A DNA stretch of 64,000 nt from Chthonobacter rhizosphaerae (GTDB lineage: Bacteria > Pseudomonadota > Alphaproteobacteria > Rhizobiales > Pleomorphomonadaceae): the NCBI RefSeq assembly GCF_013839525.1, contig NZ_JACDIS010000009.1, positions 108,957 to 172,956 on the forward strand, read 5' to 3'. The translations under genes were made by a program, and so were the position numbers. Shown piece after piece: positions 34,938 through 44,872 of this stretch. Every line of letters begins with the position of its first letter. Within the stretch, counting starts at the first letter, position 1. Below the pieces are notes generated by a model that had not been told where the DNA came from, did not search any database, and saw only the letters and a program-made list of their open reading frames with translations.

Positions 34938-36563
34938 ATGGCGCGGGAGGAGTTCGACCACATCGTGGTGGGCGGCGGATCGGCCGGTTCGGTGGCGGCC
35001 GCGCGGCTGGTGAAGGACGGCGGCGCCCGTGTGCTGCTCCTGGAGGCGGGGCATTCGCACCGGCATCCGCTTCTCGACATGCCGCCCGGCATCTTCAAGA
35101 TGATCAACGGCTCCAAGTACATGCGCTACCACACCACGGTGCCGCAGGAGCATCTGGGCGGCCGTGCGCACGACATCCCGCAGGCGAACGTGCTCGGCGG
35201 CGGCTCGAGCGTGAACGCGCAGGTCTACATGCGCGGCCGGCCGTCCGACTACGACGAGTGGGACGAGATCCTGCGCGGCAACAACGACGGCGCCGACTGG
35301 AGCTGGAAGGCGGTGCTGAAGCACTTTCGCGGCATGGAGGGCAACAACCGCCTGAACGACGAGCGCCACGGCACGGACGGACCGCTCCACGTATCCGACC
35401 CGGGCTATATCGATGACTTCTCGCGCTGGTTCGTCCAGGCGGTCCAGGCGCTCGGCGAGCCCTACAACCACGACTTCAACGGCCCCACCCAGCGGGGCGT
35501 GGGCTTCTACCAGTTCATGAACCGGCGCGGCCGGCGCTCCAGCGCGGCCTACGCCTATCTGGCGCCCCTGGAGGGCGACCCGCGGCTCACCGTCCGCCTG
35601 CAGTCCGAGGTGCAGCGGATCGTCATCGAGCGCGGCGAGGCGGTCGGCGTGGCCTACCGGGTGAACGGCGGCGAGGAGCGGATCGCCTATGCAAAGGGCG
35701 AGATCGTGGTGGCGGCGGGCGCGCTGGTCAGCCCCAAGCTCCTGATGCTCTCCGGCATCGGGCCGGCCGATCACCTGCGCGACCACGGGCTTCCGGTTCT
35801 CGTCGAGAGCCCGGGCGTCGGCGGCAACCTGATCGACCATCCGGAGGTGCCGATCATCGCGCTCGCCAACGGGCCCTACGGCTACTACCAGCAGGGCGTG
35901 GGTTGGCGGATGCTGAGGAACGGCATCCACTTCAAGCTCTTCGGCACCGGGCCGATCACCTCCGCGGGCGTCGAGGCCGGCGCCTTCGTGAACCCGGAGG
36001 ATCCGGACGGCGTGCCGTCCATCCAGGCCTTCTGCGTGCCGATCGTCTACCTCGATCGCGACACCCGCACCCTGGTGGACGACGCCCACGGCCTGACGGT
36101 GACCACCGTGGTGGTGAAGCCGAAGTCGCGCGGCACCGTCCGGCTGCGGTCGGCGGACCCGGCCGCCATGCCGCTCGTCTCGCCGAACCTTCTCCGCGAG
36201 CCGGAGGACATGGCCGCGATGATCGCCGGCCAGCGCTTCTTCGTGAAAGCCTTCGAGACGTCGCCCCTCAAGGAGCGGGTGAAGCGCGTGGCGATCCCGA
36301 GCCCGATGGACCTCTCCGACGAGGCGCTCGCCGCCCACTGCAAGCGGTTCGTGAAGACCAACTACCACCCGGCGGGCACCTGCCGCATGGGCGCCGACGG
36401 CGACCCCCTGGCCGTGCTCGACGCCCGCATGCGCGTGCGCGGCGTCGCCCGGCTGCGCGTCTGCGACATGTCCGCCGTGCCGAACATCAACGCCGGCAAC
36501 ACGAACGCCCCGGCCATGATGCTCGGCGACCGCTGCGCCGACTTCGTGATGAACCGGTCCTGA
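34938..36563 (+). CDS. GMC family oxidoreductase (choline dehydrogenase-like)
   Basis: A 541-residue FAD enzyme. The ADP-binding HIVVGGGSAGSVAAARLVKDG is at residues 8-28, and LLLEAGHSHRHPLLDMP and the GMC signature ANVLGGGSSVNAQVYMRGRP follow. The substrate domain ends with the conserved active-site His in NYHPAGTCRMG and Asn in VPNINAGNTNAPAMMLGDR. GGGAGG lies 8 bases before the ATG. It oxidises an alcohol, probably a sugar or polyol in this locus. It lies downstream of the FadR-type regulator on the same strand. Confidence 0.9.
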   Translation: MAREEFDHIVVGGGSAGSVAAARLVKDGGARVLLLEAGHSHRHPLLDMPPGIFKMINGSKYMRYHTTVPQEHLGGRAHDIPQANVLGGGSSVNAQVYMRGRPSDYDEWDEILRGNNDGADWSWKAVLKHFRGMEGNNRLNDERHGTDGPLHVSDPGYIDDFSRWFVQAVQALGEPYNHDFNGPTQRGVGFYQFMNRRGRRSSAAYAYLAPLEGDPRLTVRLQSEVQRIVIERGEAVGVAYRVNGGEERIAYAKGEIVVAAGALVSPKLLMLSGIGPADHLRDHGLPVLVESPGVGGNLIDHPEVPIIALANGPYGYYQQGVGWRMLRNGIHFKLFGTGPITSAGVEAGAFVNPEDPDGVPSIQAFCVPIVYLDRDTRTLVDDAHGLTVTTVVVKPKSRGTVRLRSADPAAMPLVSPNLLREPEDMAAMIAGQRFFVKAFETSPLKERVKRVAIPSPMDLSDEALAAHCKRFVKTNYHPAGTCRMGADGDPLAVLDARMRVRGVARLRVCDMSAVPNINAGNTNAPAMMLGDRCADFVMNRS

Positions 36564-36582
36564 GAGGAAGAGCGCCCGCCGC

Positions 36583-37971
36583 TCAGCCCACCCGGTTTCC
36601 CCGCACGGTCAGGTGCGGCGCGAGGAGGCCGGAGGCGAGCATGTCGCCGGTGGCGAGGTCTTCGGTCACGGCCTCCGCCCAGCGCATGCCGCGCACGCCG
36701 CCCTCGGCGACCTCGCTCATCAGGTTGTCGGTGATGACGCTCGCGCCGGCGCCTTCCACCACGCTCACCGCGACGCCGATGCGGCTCTTGCGGATCACGT
36801 TGCCGGTGGCGGAGACGTCGCGCAGGTACGGTCCCCAGCCCATCAGGATGCCGACGCTCGGGGCGCCGTCGATCACGTTGCCGGTCACGGCGGTGTCGGC
36901 CTCCACCGAGATGCCGATGCCGAAGTTGAAGCCGTATTCGTCCGGGTAGGGCGCGCCGTTCCGCAGGTTCCGGATCAGGTTGCCGGTGACGACGGCGAGC
37001 CGCCCGCCTTCGTTGAAGTTGGCGATCGACACGCCGATGGCGGCGCCGTCCACCACGTTGTGGGCCACCATGGCGCCTTCGAAGCCGAACTCCGAATAGA
37101 TGGCGGTCTCGCCCGAACGCAGGCAGCTGTTGCCGGTGATCTGCACGTTCGAGCCGGCGTTGGAGCGGATCGCCGAGAAGGCGCAGTCGGTCACGCGGTT
37201 GTTCGTAACGATCACACCGGCGGCGCGGAAGACGTTGATGCCGTTGCCGTTCTGCCCGGTGCCGCCGGACTTGGCGCCGATCCGCTCCACCCGGTTGGCG
37301 GTCACGATGGTGCCGTCCTCGCCCGCCTCCCAGCGGTGAACCAGGATGCCGCCGTCGCCGCAGTCGGAGACCGTGTTGTCCATGATGGAAAGGCCGGTGG
37401 CGTCCACCGACCAGAGGCCCGCCTGCCTGGCCCCCGTGAGCCGGCAGCGGCTGACCCGGCCGGAGACGCGCTCGAGCGTGACGCCCATGCGGGCGCTGCC
37501 GATCACCTCCACCTCGTCGAGGGCGACGTCCGCCACGTCGGTGAACTGCACGAGACCGGTGGCGTAGTCGCCGAGCGGCCGGTTGGCGCCGTCGAGCACG
37601 ATGCCGTCGAGGCCGACGCCGCGCGCGTGCACGGCCTCGATCAGGTGGCCGCCGCCGCCGTAGACGAGCCGGGTGCGGCCGGGCACGCCGACGAGGGTCA
37701 GGCCGTCCGGCAGGGTGATGTTGGACACCTGGTAGCGGCCGGGCGCGAGGAAGAGCGGGCGGTCGTCGCGTACGGCGCGGTCGATCGCCGCCTGCAGCAC
37801 GGCGCTCTGGTCGTCCACCGCACCGGGCCTGAGGGCGCTGTCCGCCTCCAGGAAGGAGCCGCGAAGGTCGGCGAGACGGATCCGGGCCGGCACCGTGTCT
37901 GCCCGCGCCGGCGCGGCGGCGAGAGCGGCGCCCGCCGCGGCCGTGCCGAACAGGAACGATCGTCTGTCCAT
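36583..37971 (-). CDS. Tat-exported repeat protein (TIGR03808-type)
   Basis: A 462-residue exported protein. It starts MDRRSFLFGTAAAGAALAAA, a twin-arginine signal, with cleavage probably after APARA. The rest is a right-handed beta-helix of degenerate repeats with N-V-V/N-x-V turns (TGLSIMDNTVSDCGDGGILV, VIVTNNRVTDC, NVQITGNSCL, AVTGNVIDGA), the form seen in pectate-lyase-like folds. GGAG sits 7 bases before ATG 37971. The family name is established but its function is not. It is convergent with the GMC gene (19-base gap). Confidence 0.85.
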   Translation of the reverse strand: MDRRSFLFGTAAAGAALAAAPARADTVPARIRLADLRGSFLEADSALRPGAVDDQSAVLQAAIDRAVRDDRPLFLAPGRYQVSNITLPDGLTLVGVPGRTRLVYGGGGHLIEAVHARGVGLDGIVLDGANRPLGDYATGLVQFTDVADVALDEVEVIGSARMGVTLERVSGRVSRCRLTGARQAGLWSVDATGLSIMDNTVSDCGDGGILVHRWEAGEDGTIVTANRVERIGAKSGGTGQNGNGINVFRAAGVIVTNNRVTDCAFSAIRSNAGSNVQITGNSCLRSGETAIYSEFGFEGAMVAHNVVDGAAIGVSIANFNEGGRLAVVTGNLIRNLRNGAPYPDEYGFNFGIGISVEADTAVTGNVIDGAPSVGILMGWGPYLRDVSATGNVIRKSRIGVAVSVVEGAGASVITDNLMSEVAEGGVRGMRWAEAVTEDLATGDMLASGLLAPHLTVRGNRVG

Positions 37972-38078
37972 AGCGCAACTCCAACATCCTATCGGAGCTG
38001 CGCACGCAAAAGCCGTTCCGGCAGGGGCGTGCCGGAACGGGACAGGTCGGGCCGGCGGCAGCGCCGGCCGTGTGGCGG

Positions 38079-38573
38079 TCAGTTGGTCGCGAGCGCCTTT
38101 TCCATGATGGACGCGATTCCCGGTGCGTAGATGCCCTCGACGATCGCCTTGGCCTCGTCGTCGCTCACGCCCTTGGCGTCGAAGGTGCCGAGCCAGCGAA
38201 CGCCCGCGCCGCCGTCGTCGTCGGCCTTCACCGACAGGGTCGCCTTGTAGTTGGCGACGGGGAGGGGGCTCTCCAGGATGATGTAGGTGTACTTGGTCTC
38301 GGCCTCGTTCCACTCCACCAGTTCCTCGACGAACTTGGCGCCGTCCTTGGTGGTCAGGGTGCGGATCTGCTTGCCGTCCTTGTCCGAGAGTACGCAGTCG
38401 GCGATGGCCGGATGCCAGGACTTGATGCCGCAGAAGTCGCCGATCACCTTCCAGGCGGCCGCCACGGTGATGGCCTTGCTCTCTTCCCGCTTGCGGGCTT
38501 CGACCGCGGACGCGGGCGCGGCGGACACGGCGGCGATCGCCGCCGCAATCGTCAGAAGGGCGATAGAGCGCAT
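38079..38573 (-). CDS. SRPBCC family protein, exported
   Basis: A 164-residue protein with signal peptide MRSIALLTIAAAIAAVSAAPASA. The START-like SRPBCC fold follows: SKAITVAAAWKVIGDFCGIKSWHPAIADC, then VEWNEAETKYTYIILESPLPVANYKATLSV. Start 38573 chosen because the signal peptide begins there. These proteins bind hydrophobic ligands in a deep pocket; ligand unknown. It lies in a minus-strand run between the Tat protein and the sugar-transporter ATPase. Confidence 0.85.
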   Translation of the reverse strand: MRSIALLTIAAAIAAVSAAPASAVEARKREESKAITVAAAWKVIGDFCGIKSWHPAIADCVLSDKDGKQIRTLTTKDGAKFVEELVEWNEAETKYTYIILESPLPVANYKATLSVKADDDGGAGVRWLGTFDAKGVSDDEAKAIVEGIYAPGIASIMEKALATN

Positions 38574-38690
38574 GGTTTCAGAGTCTCCCCGGTGTTTCCT
38601 CCGGGCCGTCTTTCGCAGCCCGGTCCGGAAAAACACTAAGGCTCTCGTCCACCTCCGCTCAAATTAACTCTCCGCAATGATCCGGTGAGT

Positions 38691-39794
<1,104 letters not shown>

Positions 39795-39841
39795 GTCCGT
39801 CCTCCCGAGACGCGTTGCCGGCGACGGGAGGTGGCTCGCGA

Positions 39842-41503
39842 CTAGGCCACCCGCCCGAAGAAGGCGTCCTCCGGCCCGAGGGTGATCACCCCGCCGGCAT
39901 CGGCGCCGGTGAAGCCGAGCCCGGTGATCGCCTCCACCGCGATCCCGTCCGGCAGCGTCCAGGCCGCCGCTTCGCCTCCGAGGTTGAACACGCAGAGAAG
40001 CGCTTCGTTTCCTTGCCGACGGAAAAAGGCCAGCACCTCGCCCTCGGTCGGCAGGAATTCGATGTCGCCGGAGAAGAGGGCCGCCTCGGACCGCCGGAAA
40101 TGAATGAAGCGCTTGTAGTGGGCATGGAGCGATCGCGGGTCGCCGACCTGGGTGTCCGGTGCCCGGGCCGCGTGCTCGGCCGGCACCGGCAGCCACGGCC
40201 TGGCGGTGGAGAAGCCGCCGTAGGGGGCGTGCGCCTCCCAGACCATCGGGGTGCGGCAGCCGTCGCGGCCCTTGAACTCCGGCCAGAAGCGGATGCCGTA
40301 GGGGTCCACCAGGTCCTCGAAGGCGAGGTCCGCCTCGGTCAGGCCGAGCTCCTCGCCCTGGTAGAGGCAGACCGAGCCGCGGAAGGAGAGCAGCAGGCTG
40401 CCCATCAGGCGGGCGAGCCGCTCCGGATCGGCGCTGCGGTCCATGAAGCGGCTGTAGTGGCGCATGACATCGTGGTTGGACCACGCCCAGCAGGGCCAGC
40501 CGTCCGTCGCCCGCGTTTCGAACCGGTGGAGCGTGTTGGTGACGAACTCCCGGCCGTAGCCGTTGCCGAGGAAATCGAACGTGTAGCACATGTGCAGCTT
40601 GTCGCCGCCGGAGGTGTACTCGGCCATGGTGTCGAGCGAACGGTCGCCGTCGCCCACCTCGCCGACCGCCGTGGTGCCCGGGTAGCGGTCGAGGAGCGCC
40701 CTGAACTTCCGCAGGAAGCCAATGTTCTCCGGCCGGGTCTTGTCATAGACGTGCAGCTGCCGGCCGTAGGGGTTCACCGCCGGGGCGTCGTTGCCGGTCG
40801 GGCCGGACTCCATCGGCGGATTGGAGCGCAGCTCCTGGTCGTGGAAGTAGTAGTTCACGGTGTCGAGCCGGAACCCGTCCACGCCGAGCTTCAGCCAGAA
40901 CTCCACGTCGGCGAGCAGCGCCTCCACCACCTCCTCGTTGTGGAAGTTGAGGTCCGGCTGGGAGGCGAGGAAATTGTGCAGGTAGTACTGGCAGCGGCGG
41001 CTGTCCCACTCCCAGGCCGGGCCGCCGAACACGGACAGCCAGTTTGTGGGCGCGGTGCCGTCCGGCTTGGCGTCGGCCCAGACGTACCAGTCGGCCTTCG
41101 GCTTGGTCTTGTCCTTCCGGCTCTCGGCGAACCAGGGATGCTGGTCGGAGGTGTGCGACAGCACTTGGTCGATCATCACCTTCATGCCGAGCCGGTGCGC
41201 CTCGGCCACCAGGGCCTCGAAATCCTTCAGGGTTCCGAAGATCGGATCCACGTCCCGGTAATCGGACACGTCGTAGCCGAAGTCCCGCATGGGCGAGGTG
41301 AAGAAGGGCGACAGCCAGATCGCGTCCACCCCGAGGTCGGCCACGTAGCCGAGCCGGCGGGTGATGCCCGGCAGGTCGCCGATGCCGTCGCCGTTGCTGT
41401 CCTGGAAGCTGCGCGGGTAGATCTGGTAGATCACCGCCCCCCTCCACCAGTCCGGGCTCGAGAAGCGGGAGGCGGCGGTCGAGGTCAGGACTGGCTTGTT
41501 CAT
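39842..41503 (-). CDS. Alpha-glucosidase (GH13)
   Basis: A 553-residue GH13 enzyme of the oligo-1,6-glucosidase/AglA type. YQIYPRSFQDSNGDGIGDLPGI begins the barrel; VMIDQVLSHTSDQHPWF is region I. The nucleophile Asp is in DGFRLDTVNYY, the acid/base Glu in TAVGEVGDGD and the transition-state Asp in WSNHDVMRH. ATG 41503; the frame is open upstream but lacks domain sequence. No signal peptide, so it acts on imported disaccharides (maltose, sucrose, trehalose-like). It belongs to a split transport operon with the ATPase after it and the permeases upstream. Confidence 0.93.
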   Translation of the reverse strand: MNKPVLTSTAASRFSSPDWWRGAVIYQIYPRSFQDSNGDGIGDLPGITRRLGYVADLGVDAIWLSPFFTSPMRDFGYDVSDYRDVDPIFGTLKDFEALVAEAHRLGMKVMIDQVLSHTSDQHPWFAESRKDKTKPKADWYVWADAKPDGTAPTNWLSVFGGPAWEWDSRRCQYYLHNFLASQPDLNFHNEEVVEALLADVEFWLKLGVDGFRLDTVNYYFHDQELRSNPPMESGPTGNDAPAVNPYGRQLHVYDKTRPENIGFLRKFRALLDRYPGTTAVGEVGDGDRSLDTMAEYTSGGDKLHMCYTFDFLGNGYGREFVTNTLHRFETRATDGWPCWAWSNHDVMRHYSRFMDRSADPERLARLMGSLLLSFRGSVCLYQGEELGLTEADLAFEDLVDPYGIRFWPEFKGRDGCRTPMVWEAHAPYGGFSTARPWLPVPAEHAARAPDTQVGDPRSLHAHYKRFIHFRRSEAALFSGDIEFLPTEGEVLAFFRRQGNEALLCVFNLGGEAAAWTLPDGIAVEAITGLGFTGADAGGVITLGPEDAFFGRVA

Positions 41504-41647
41504 CGGGCGACGAATCCAGACGGCAGGAGGACGAGCGAACGTCGCCACATTACGCGAAGTGCGTGCGCCGCAAGAGAGACGTTCGCGGTGCGGCGACGGG
41601 CGCGCCTCCTTCATACGTCGGAGATCGTTTCCGGATGCTTGCGGTCG

Positions 41648-42070
41648 TCAATCGTCGAGCGTCACCGACACGGTGTTCACGCCCTCGCCATCGACCCGGA
41701 CGGCCGCGTCGCGGAAGCTCGGGGCGCCGATGCGCGGGCGGGCGTCGTTGGTGACGCCCCACGGCTCCTTGGGGATGCCGAGGACGTTGGTGTCGGTCTT
41801 GCGGTTGCCATTCACGTCGTGGGAGACCGCGACGGCGTAGACGCCGGGGCGGAGCGCGTCGAAGCGGCAGGTGACGCCCGCCGGGTCGGCCTTGACCCAG
41901 GTGGCGGCCGACGCCGCTCCGTCCGACAGGAAGCCCTCCTCGCCCGCGTAGAGGGCGCAGCCGACCTCGCCCTCGGCGGAGCCGACGCCGCTGACCGTCA
42001 CCACCAGGGAGGCCGAGAGGGCCGGGGTGGCCAGGGCGGTCGAAAGGCACAGGATCGCGATGCGCACCAT
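41648..42070 (-). CDS. DUF2141 domain protein, exported
   Basis: A 140-residue protein. Signal peptide MVRIAILCLSTALATPALSA, then the DUF2141 core: EGEVGCALYAGEEGFLSD, RPGVYAVAVSHDVNGNRKTD and TNVLGIPKEPWGVTND. GGAGAG lies about 7 bases before ATG 42070. The family is widespread and of unknown function, predicted periplasmic with a beta-rich fold. It sits in the stretch that interrupts the alpha-glucoside operon. Confidence 0.88.
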   Translation of the reverse strand: MVRIAILCLSTALATPALSASLVVTVSGVGSAEGEVGCALYAGEEGFLSDGAASAATWVKADPAGVTCRFDALRPGVYAVAVSHDVNGNRKTDTNVLGIPKEPWGVTNDARPRIGAPSFRDAAVRVDGEGVNTVSVTLDD

Positions 42071-42256
42071 GGTCCGTCTCTCCGGGGCCGTCCGCCCGCC
42101 TGCCGGGCCGGATCGGTTCCGGTGTGAACGATGGAGCCTCAGGCAAGGATCCGGGTCCTTCCAGAACAAGTCGCCCCGCGCGCGGTCCGGCAGGGGTGCC
42201 CGGGGCCGGCGCGCGGGGCGCTTCGCAGTCCGACGATGTCTTGGGAGAAGCGATCG

Positions 42257-44155
42257 TCAGACGGTCAGGAAGTCGTTCGCCTCCAGGCTCGCCACGTGGA
42301 CGCGGATGCTGTCGTCGGCCCCGAGCACCACGTCGACGAAGCCCGCGCCCGCCACCAGCCGGCCGCCCGTGACGAGGTCGTCGTAGGTGAAGCCGTAGTC
42401 GGTGATGTCCAGGAGATCGCCGACGCCGAAGCCGAACACCTGGTCGTGGCCGCTGCCGGTCTCGAACACGAAGAGGTCGGAGATCCCGTCGTCCGCGAGC
42501 GGATCGTCGAGGCCGGACCCATGGAGGAGGTCGTTGCCCGCGCCGCCGATCACGATGTCGCCGCCGCCCGCGCCGGCCAGGGTGTCCGCGCCGCCGGCGC
42601 CGACCAGGATGTCGTTGCCGGCCGCGCCGATCGCCTTCAGGCCGGTGGTGGACGTGACGTCCTCGGCGAAGAACACGCTGCCGGCGCTGCCGGTCGCCTC
42701 GTAGACCAGTTCCTGGGCGATCTCTCCCGACAGGATGATCCGGTCGCCGCCCTCGCTGCCCTCGATGAACAGCTTCTCCACGTTCTGGACGAAGCCGCCG
42801 TTGACGGACAGCGCGCCGCCGCCGGTGCCTTCCATCGCGATGGTCTGGACGTCGGTGCCGGCGGTGCGCAGCGTCAGGCTGTCGATGCCCTTGTTGCCGT
42901 TGATGCTGTCGTCCGAGTTGATGTCGGAGATCCGGAAGATGTCGTGGGACTTGCTGCCATGGATGATGCCGTGGCCGCCGTCCGCGTCCACCTCGAGAAC
43001 GACGCCGCCCGCGCCGCCGGCGTTAATGTGGTGCATGCCGTCCGAGTTGACGACCACGCGCTCCAGGCCGGACTTGGCGAAGTTGCCGTAGACGTTGACC
43101 TTGGTGGCCGCGCCGGTGTCGATGTAGAGCTCGCTGACGGACGAGACGACCGCGCCGTTCACCCGGATGCCGCCGGTCGCCGCGCCGACGTTGTACTTGG
43201 CCTCTTCGCCGACGGAGAGGGTGTCCTGGCCGAGCGCGCCGCCGGTGACCACGTCGCCGCGGCCAATGTCGTCCAGGTGGAAGTGGGTGACGCCCGCGGC
43301 GGAGCCGACCAGGGTGTCCTTGCCGGTGCCGCCCCAGATCTCGTTGACGACGAACTCGGTGTCGCTGCCGGCGGAGATCCAGTCGTTGCCCGCGCCGCCC
43401 CAGATCTGGTCGGCGCCATCACCGCCGTCGATCTTGTCATCGGAGGCCCCGCTGACGATCGTGTCGTTGCCGTCGCCGCCGAAAATCGTGTTCCGGCCGT
43501 TGCCCGCGACGACGATGTCGTCGCCCGCGCCGGCGTTCAGGTTCGTGCTGATCCAGGTCCACTGGAAGCTGGCCGGATCGATCACCTTCACGTCCACGTC
43601 GTCGCCGATGGTGATGGTGTCGTCGCCGGCGCCGGTGTTGATCTTGAAGTGGTTGGTCCAGATGTCGCCGTTGGTGGCGACGTTGACCTTCACCATGTCG
43701 TCGCCCGACCCGAGCTTCACCTCGGCGCGCTTGACGTCGTCGAGGGTGATCGACTGGTCCGTGGTCTCGTTCAGGGTCAGCCAGACATCCACGAAGTTTG
43801 AGACGGTGAGCTGCGCCCCGTCGAAGCTGTCGATGCGGATGTTCTTGATGACGTTCCAGTCGCGGTTCTGCGTGATGCTGGCAACGTCGTCGCCGGTCCA
43901 GTCGATGGAGACCGCCGGTCCGCCCCAGCCGGGGATGGTGTTGGTCTCGAAGGTGGCGGACCGGATCGCGGCGTCGCCCTCGGCGGACGAGAACACGCCG
44001 GAACTGCCGGTCTGGGTCACGCCCGGAGCGGCTTCGGTGGTGTACTCGTAGCCGGTCAGGAAGTTGCGCCAGTAGAAATCGTGGGCAAGACCGCTCTGCG
44101 GCGCCCAGCCGGGATCGACGGAAGTTTGGGACAGATCGAACGCCAAGGTACTCAT
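42257..44155 (-). CDS. RTX-type calcium-binding protein
   Basis: A 632-residue protein with RTX nonapeptides (GGxGxDxhx). The early block has INTGAGDDTITIG, LNAGAGDDIVVAGNG and FGGDGNDTIVSG, then GGDGADQIWGGAGNDWI. The late block has GAAGNDILVGAGGADTLAG and IVIGGAGNDLLHG. No N-terminal signal peptide; the hydrophobic C-terminal end (SIRVHVASLEANDFLTV) fits a type I secretion signal. GGAGG lies 5 bases before ATG 44155. No type I exporter is adjacent. Likely a surface or secreted protein; no enzymatic domain recognised. Confidence 0.88.
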   Translation of the reverse strand: MSTLAFDLSQTSVDPGWAPQSGLAHDFYWRNFLTGYEYTTEAAPGVTQTGSSGVFSSAEGDAAIRSATFETNTIPGWGGPAVSIDWTGDDVASITQNRDWNVIKNIRIDSFDGAQLTVSNFVDVWLTLNETTDQSITLDDVKRAEVKLGSGDDMVKVNVATNGDIWTNHFKINTGAGDDTITIGDDVDVKVIDPASFQWTWISTNLNAGAGDDIVVAGNGRNTIFGGDGNDTIVSGASDDKIDGGDGADQIWGGAGNDWISAGSDTEFVVNEIWGGTGKDTLVGSAAGVTHFHLDDIGRGDVVTGGALGQDTLSVGEEAKYNVGAATGGIRVNGAVVSSVSELYIDTGAATKVNVYGNFAKSGLERVVVNSDGMHHINAGGAGGVVLEVDADGGHGIIHGSKSHDIFRISDINSDDSINGNKGIDSLTLRTAGTDVQTIAMEGTGGGALSVNGGFVQNVEKLFIEGSEGGDRIILSGEIAQELVYEATGSAGSVFFAEDVTSTTGLKAIGAAGNDILVGAGGADTLAGAGGGDIVIGGAGNDLLHGSGLDDPLADDGISDLFVFETGSGHDQVFGFGVGDLLDITDYGFTYDDLVTGGRLVAGAGFVDVVLGADDSIRVHVASLEANDFLTV

Positions 44156-44290
44156 AAGGGCCTCCACAACCATGCAAGCAGTTGAGAATGTTCCGGAGAG
44201 CCCTGCAACCTTGCGATCTCGTCAACCGTAACCGCCTGTTCACCGTTCGCCGGGGATTTGACTTACAATTCGCCCAAGTTTTCCGGCTTT

Positions 44291-44719
44291 TTAGCCGCGA
44301 GTTTTCCGGCAAGTTGGAGGACAATGGACGGCCATCCAGGCCAAGCCTGCGGTCTTGCCGGCCTGCGATCGGATCCGGAAGGGAAGGATGCTACTCAAGC
44401 GCGATCGCCAGCGCGACCATTGCACGTGAGAGAAGAAATTTCGGGTGGTGAGCGCCGGGTGAATCCCATCCGCAGTTTCCGCACCCGTCTCCGAGCCCCG
44501 CCTTAAGGTCCCCGCCTCAACCGGTGCGAAACGCGAGTCCGTGTGGGCGGGAACACCGGTGCCGGACGGGTGGTCGCACGGGGCTTCGGGCGCGGGCCAG
44601 AGCGGCAGGTCGGCGAGGTCGCGGGCCGACATGGCGGCGAGGTCCGGGTGGGCGAGGAGGTCGAAGTCGGCCGCGCCGGGCGCGTCCGGGTCGCGGGAGA
44701 AGATGCCGAACAGGGTCAT
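44291..44719 (-). CDS. Hypothetical protein, tentative (up to 142 aa)
   Basis: A frame opening MTLFGIFSRDPDAPGAADFD with AAGGA about 9 bases upstream. The first ~60 codons have the strong GC third positions of local genes (LLAHPDLAAMSARDLADLPLWP); the rest does not and may be non-coding read-through to the next stop. It is divergent from the LysR-type regulator with a palindrome in between, the layout of a regulator and its target. The real gene may be shorter or frameshifted. I do not recognise the family. Confidence 0.4.
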   Translation of the reverse strand: MTLFGIFSRDPDAPGAADFDLLAHPDLAAMSARDLADLPLWPAPEAPCDHPSGTGVPAHTDSRFAPVEAGTLRRGSETGAETADGIHPALTTRNFFSHVQWSRWRSRLSSILPFRIRSQAGKTAGLAWMAVHCPPTCRKTRG

Positions 44720-44800
44720 GGCCGTCGGTCCTTGAGGACAACACGAGACCATCACTTCGCTCCGTCGGGCGGCCTGTGAAAATGGAGCTTTGCGGAGCGA

Positions 44801-44821
44801 GCCTATAGGAAAGCTATAGGC
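44801..44821. promoter_or_regulatory. Palindrome in the LysR-type divergent promoter
   Basis: GCCTATAG-GAAAG-CTATAGGC, a perfect 8+8 inverted repeat with a 5-base centre, 51 bases before the LysR-type start and 81 before the divergent small ORF. The ATAG/CTAT arms with an odd spacer fit a LysR-type binding site; autoregulation is likely. Confidence 0.6.
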
Positions 44822-44872
44822 ATGCGCCGACGCCCATGGCGGTTTTCGGGCGGGCGCGGTAGGAGATCGCCC

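Noticed and set aside
44291..44520. The second half of the tentative ORF at 44291-44719 as coding
   Set aside because: Codon bias fades after about codon 60, so this part is likely not translated.
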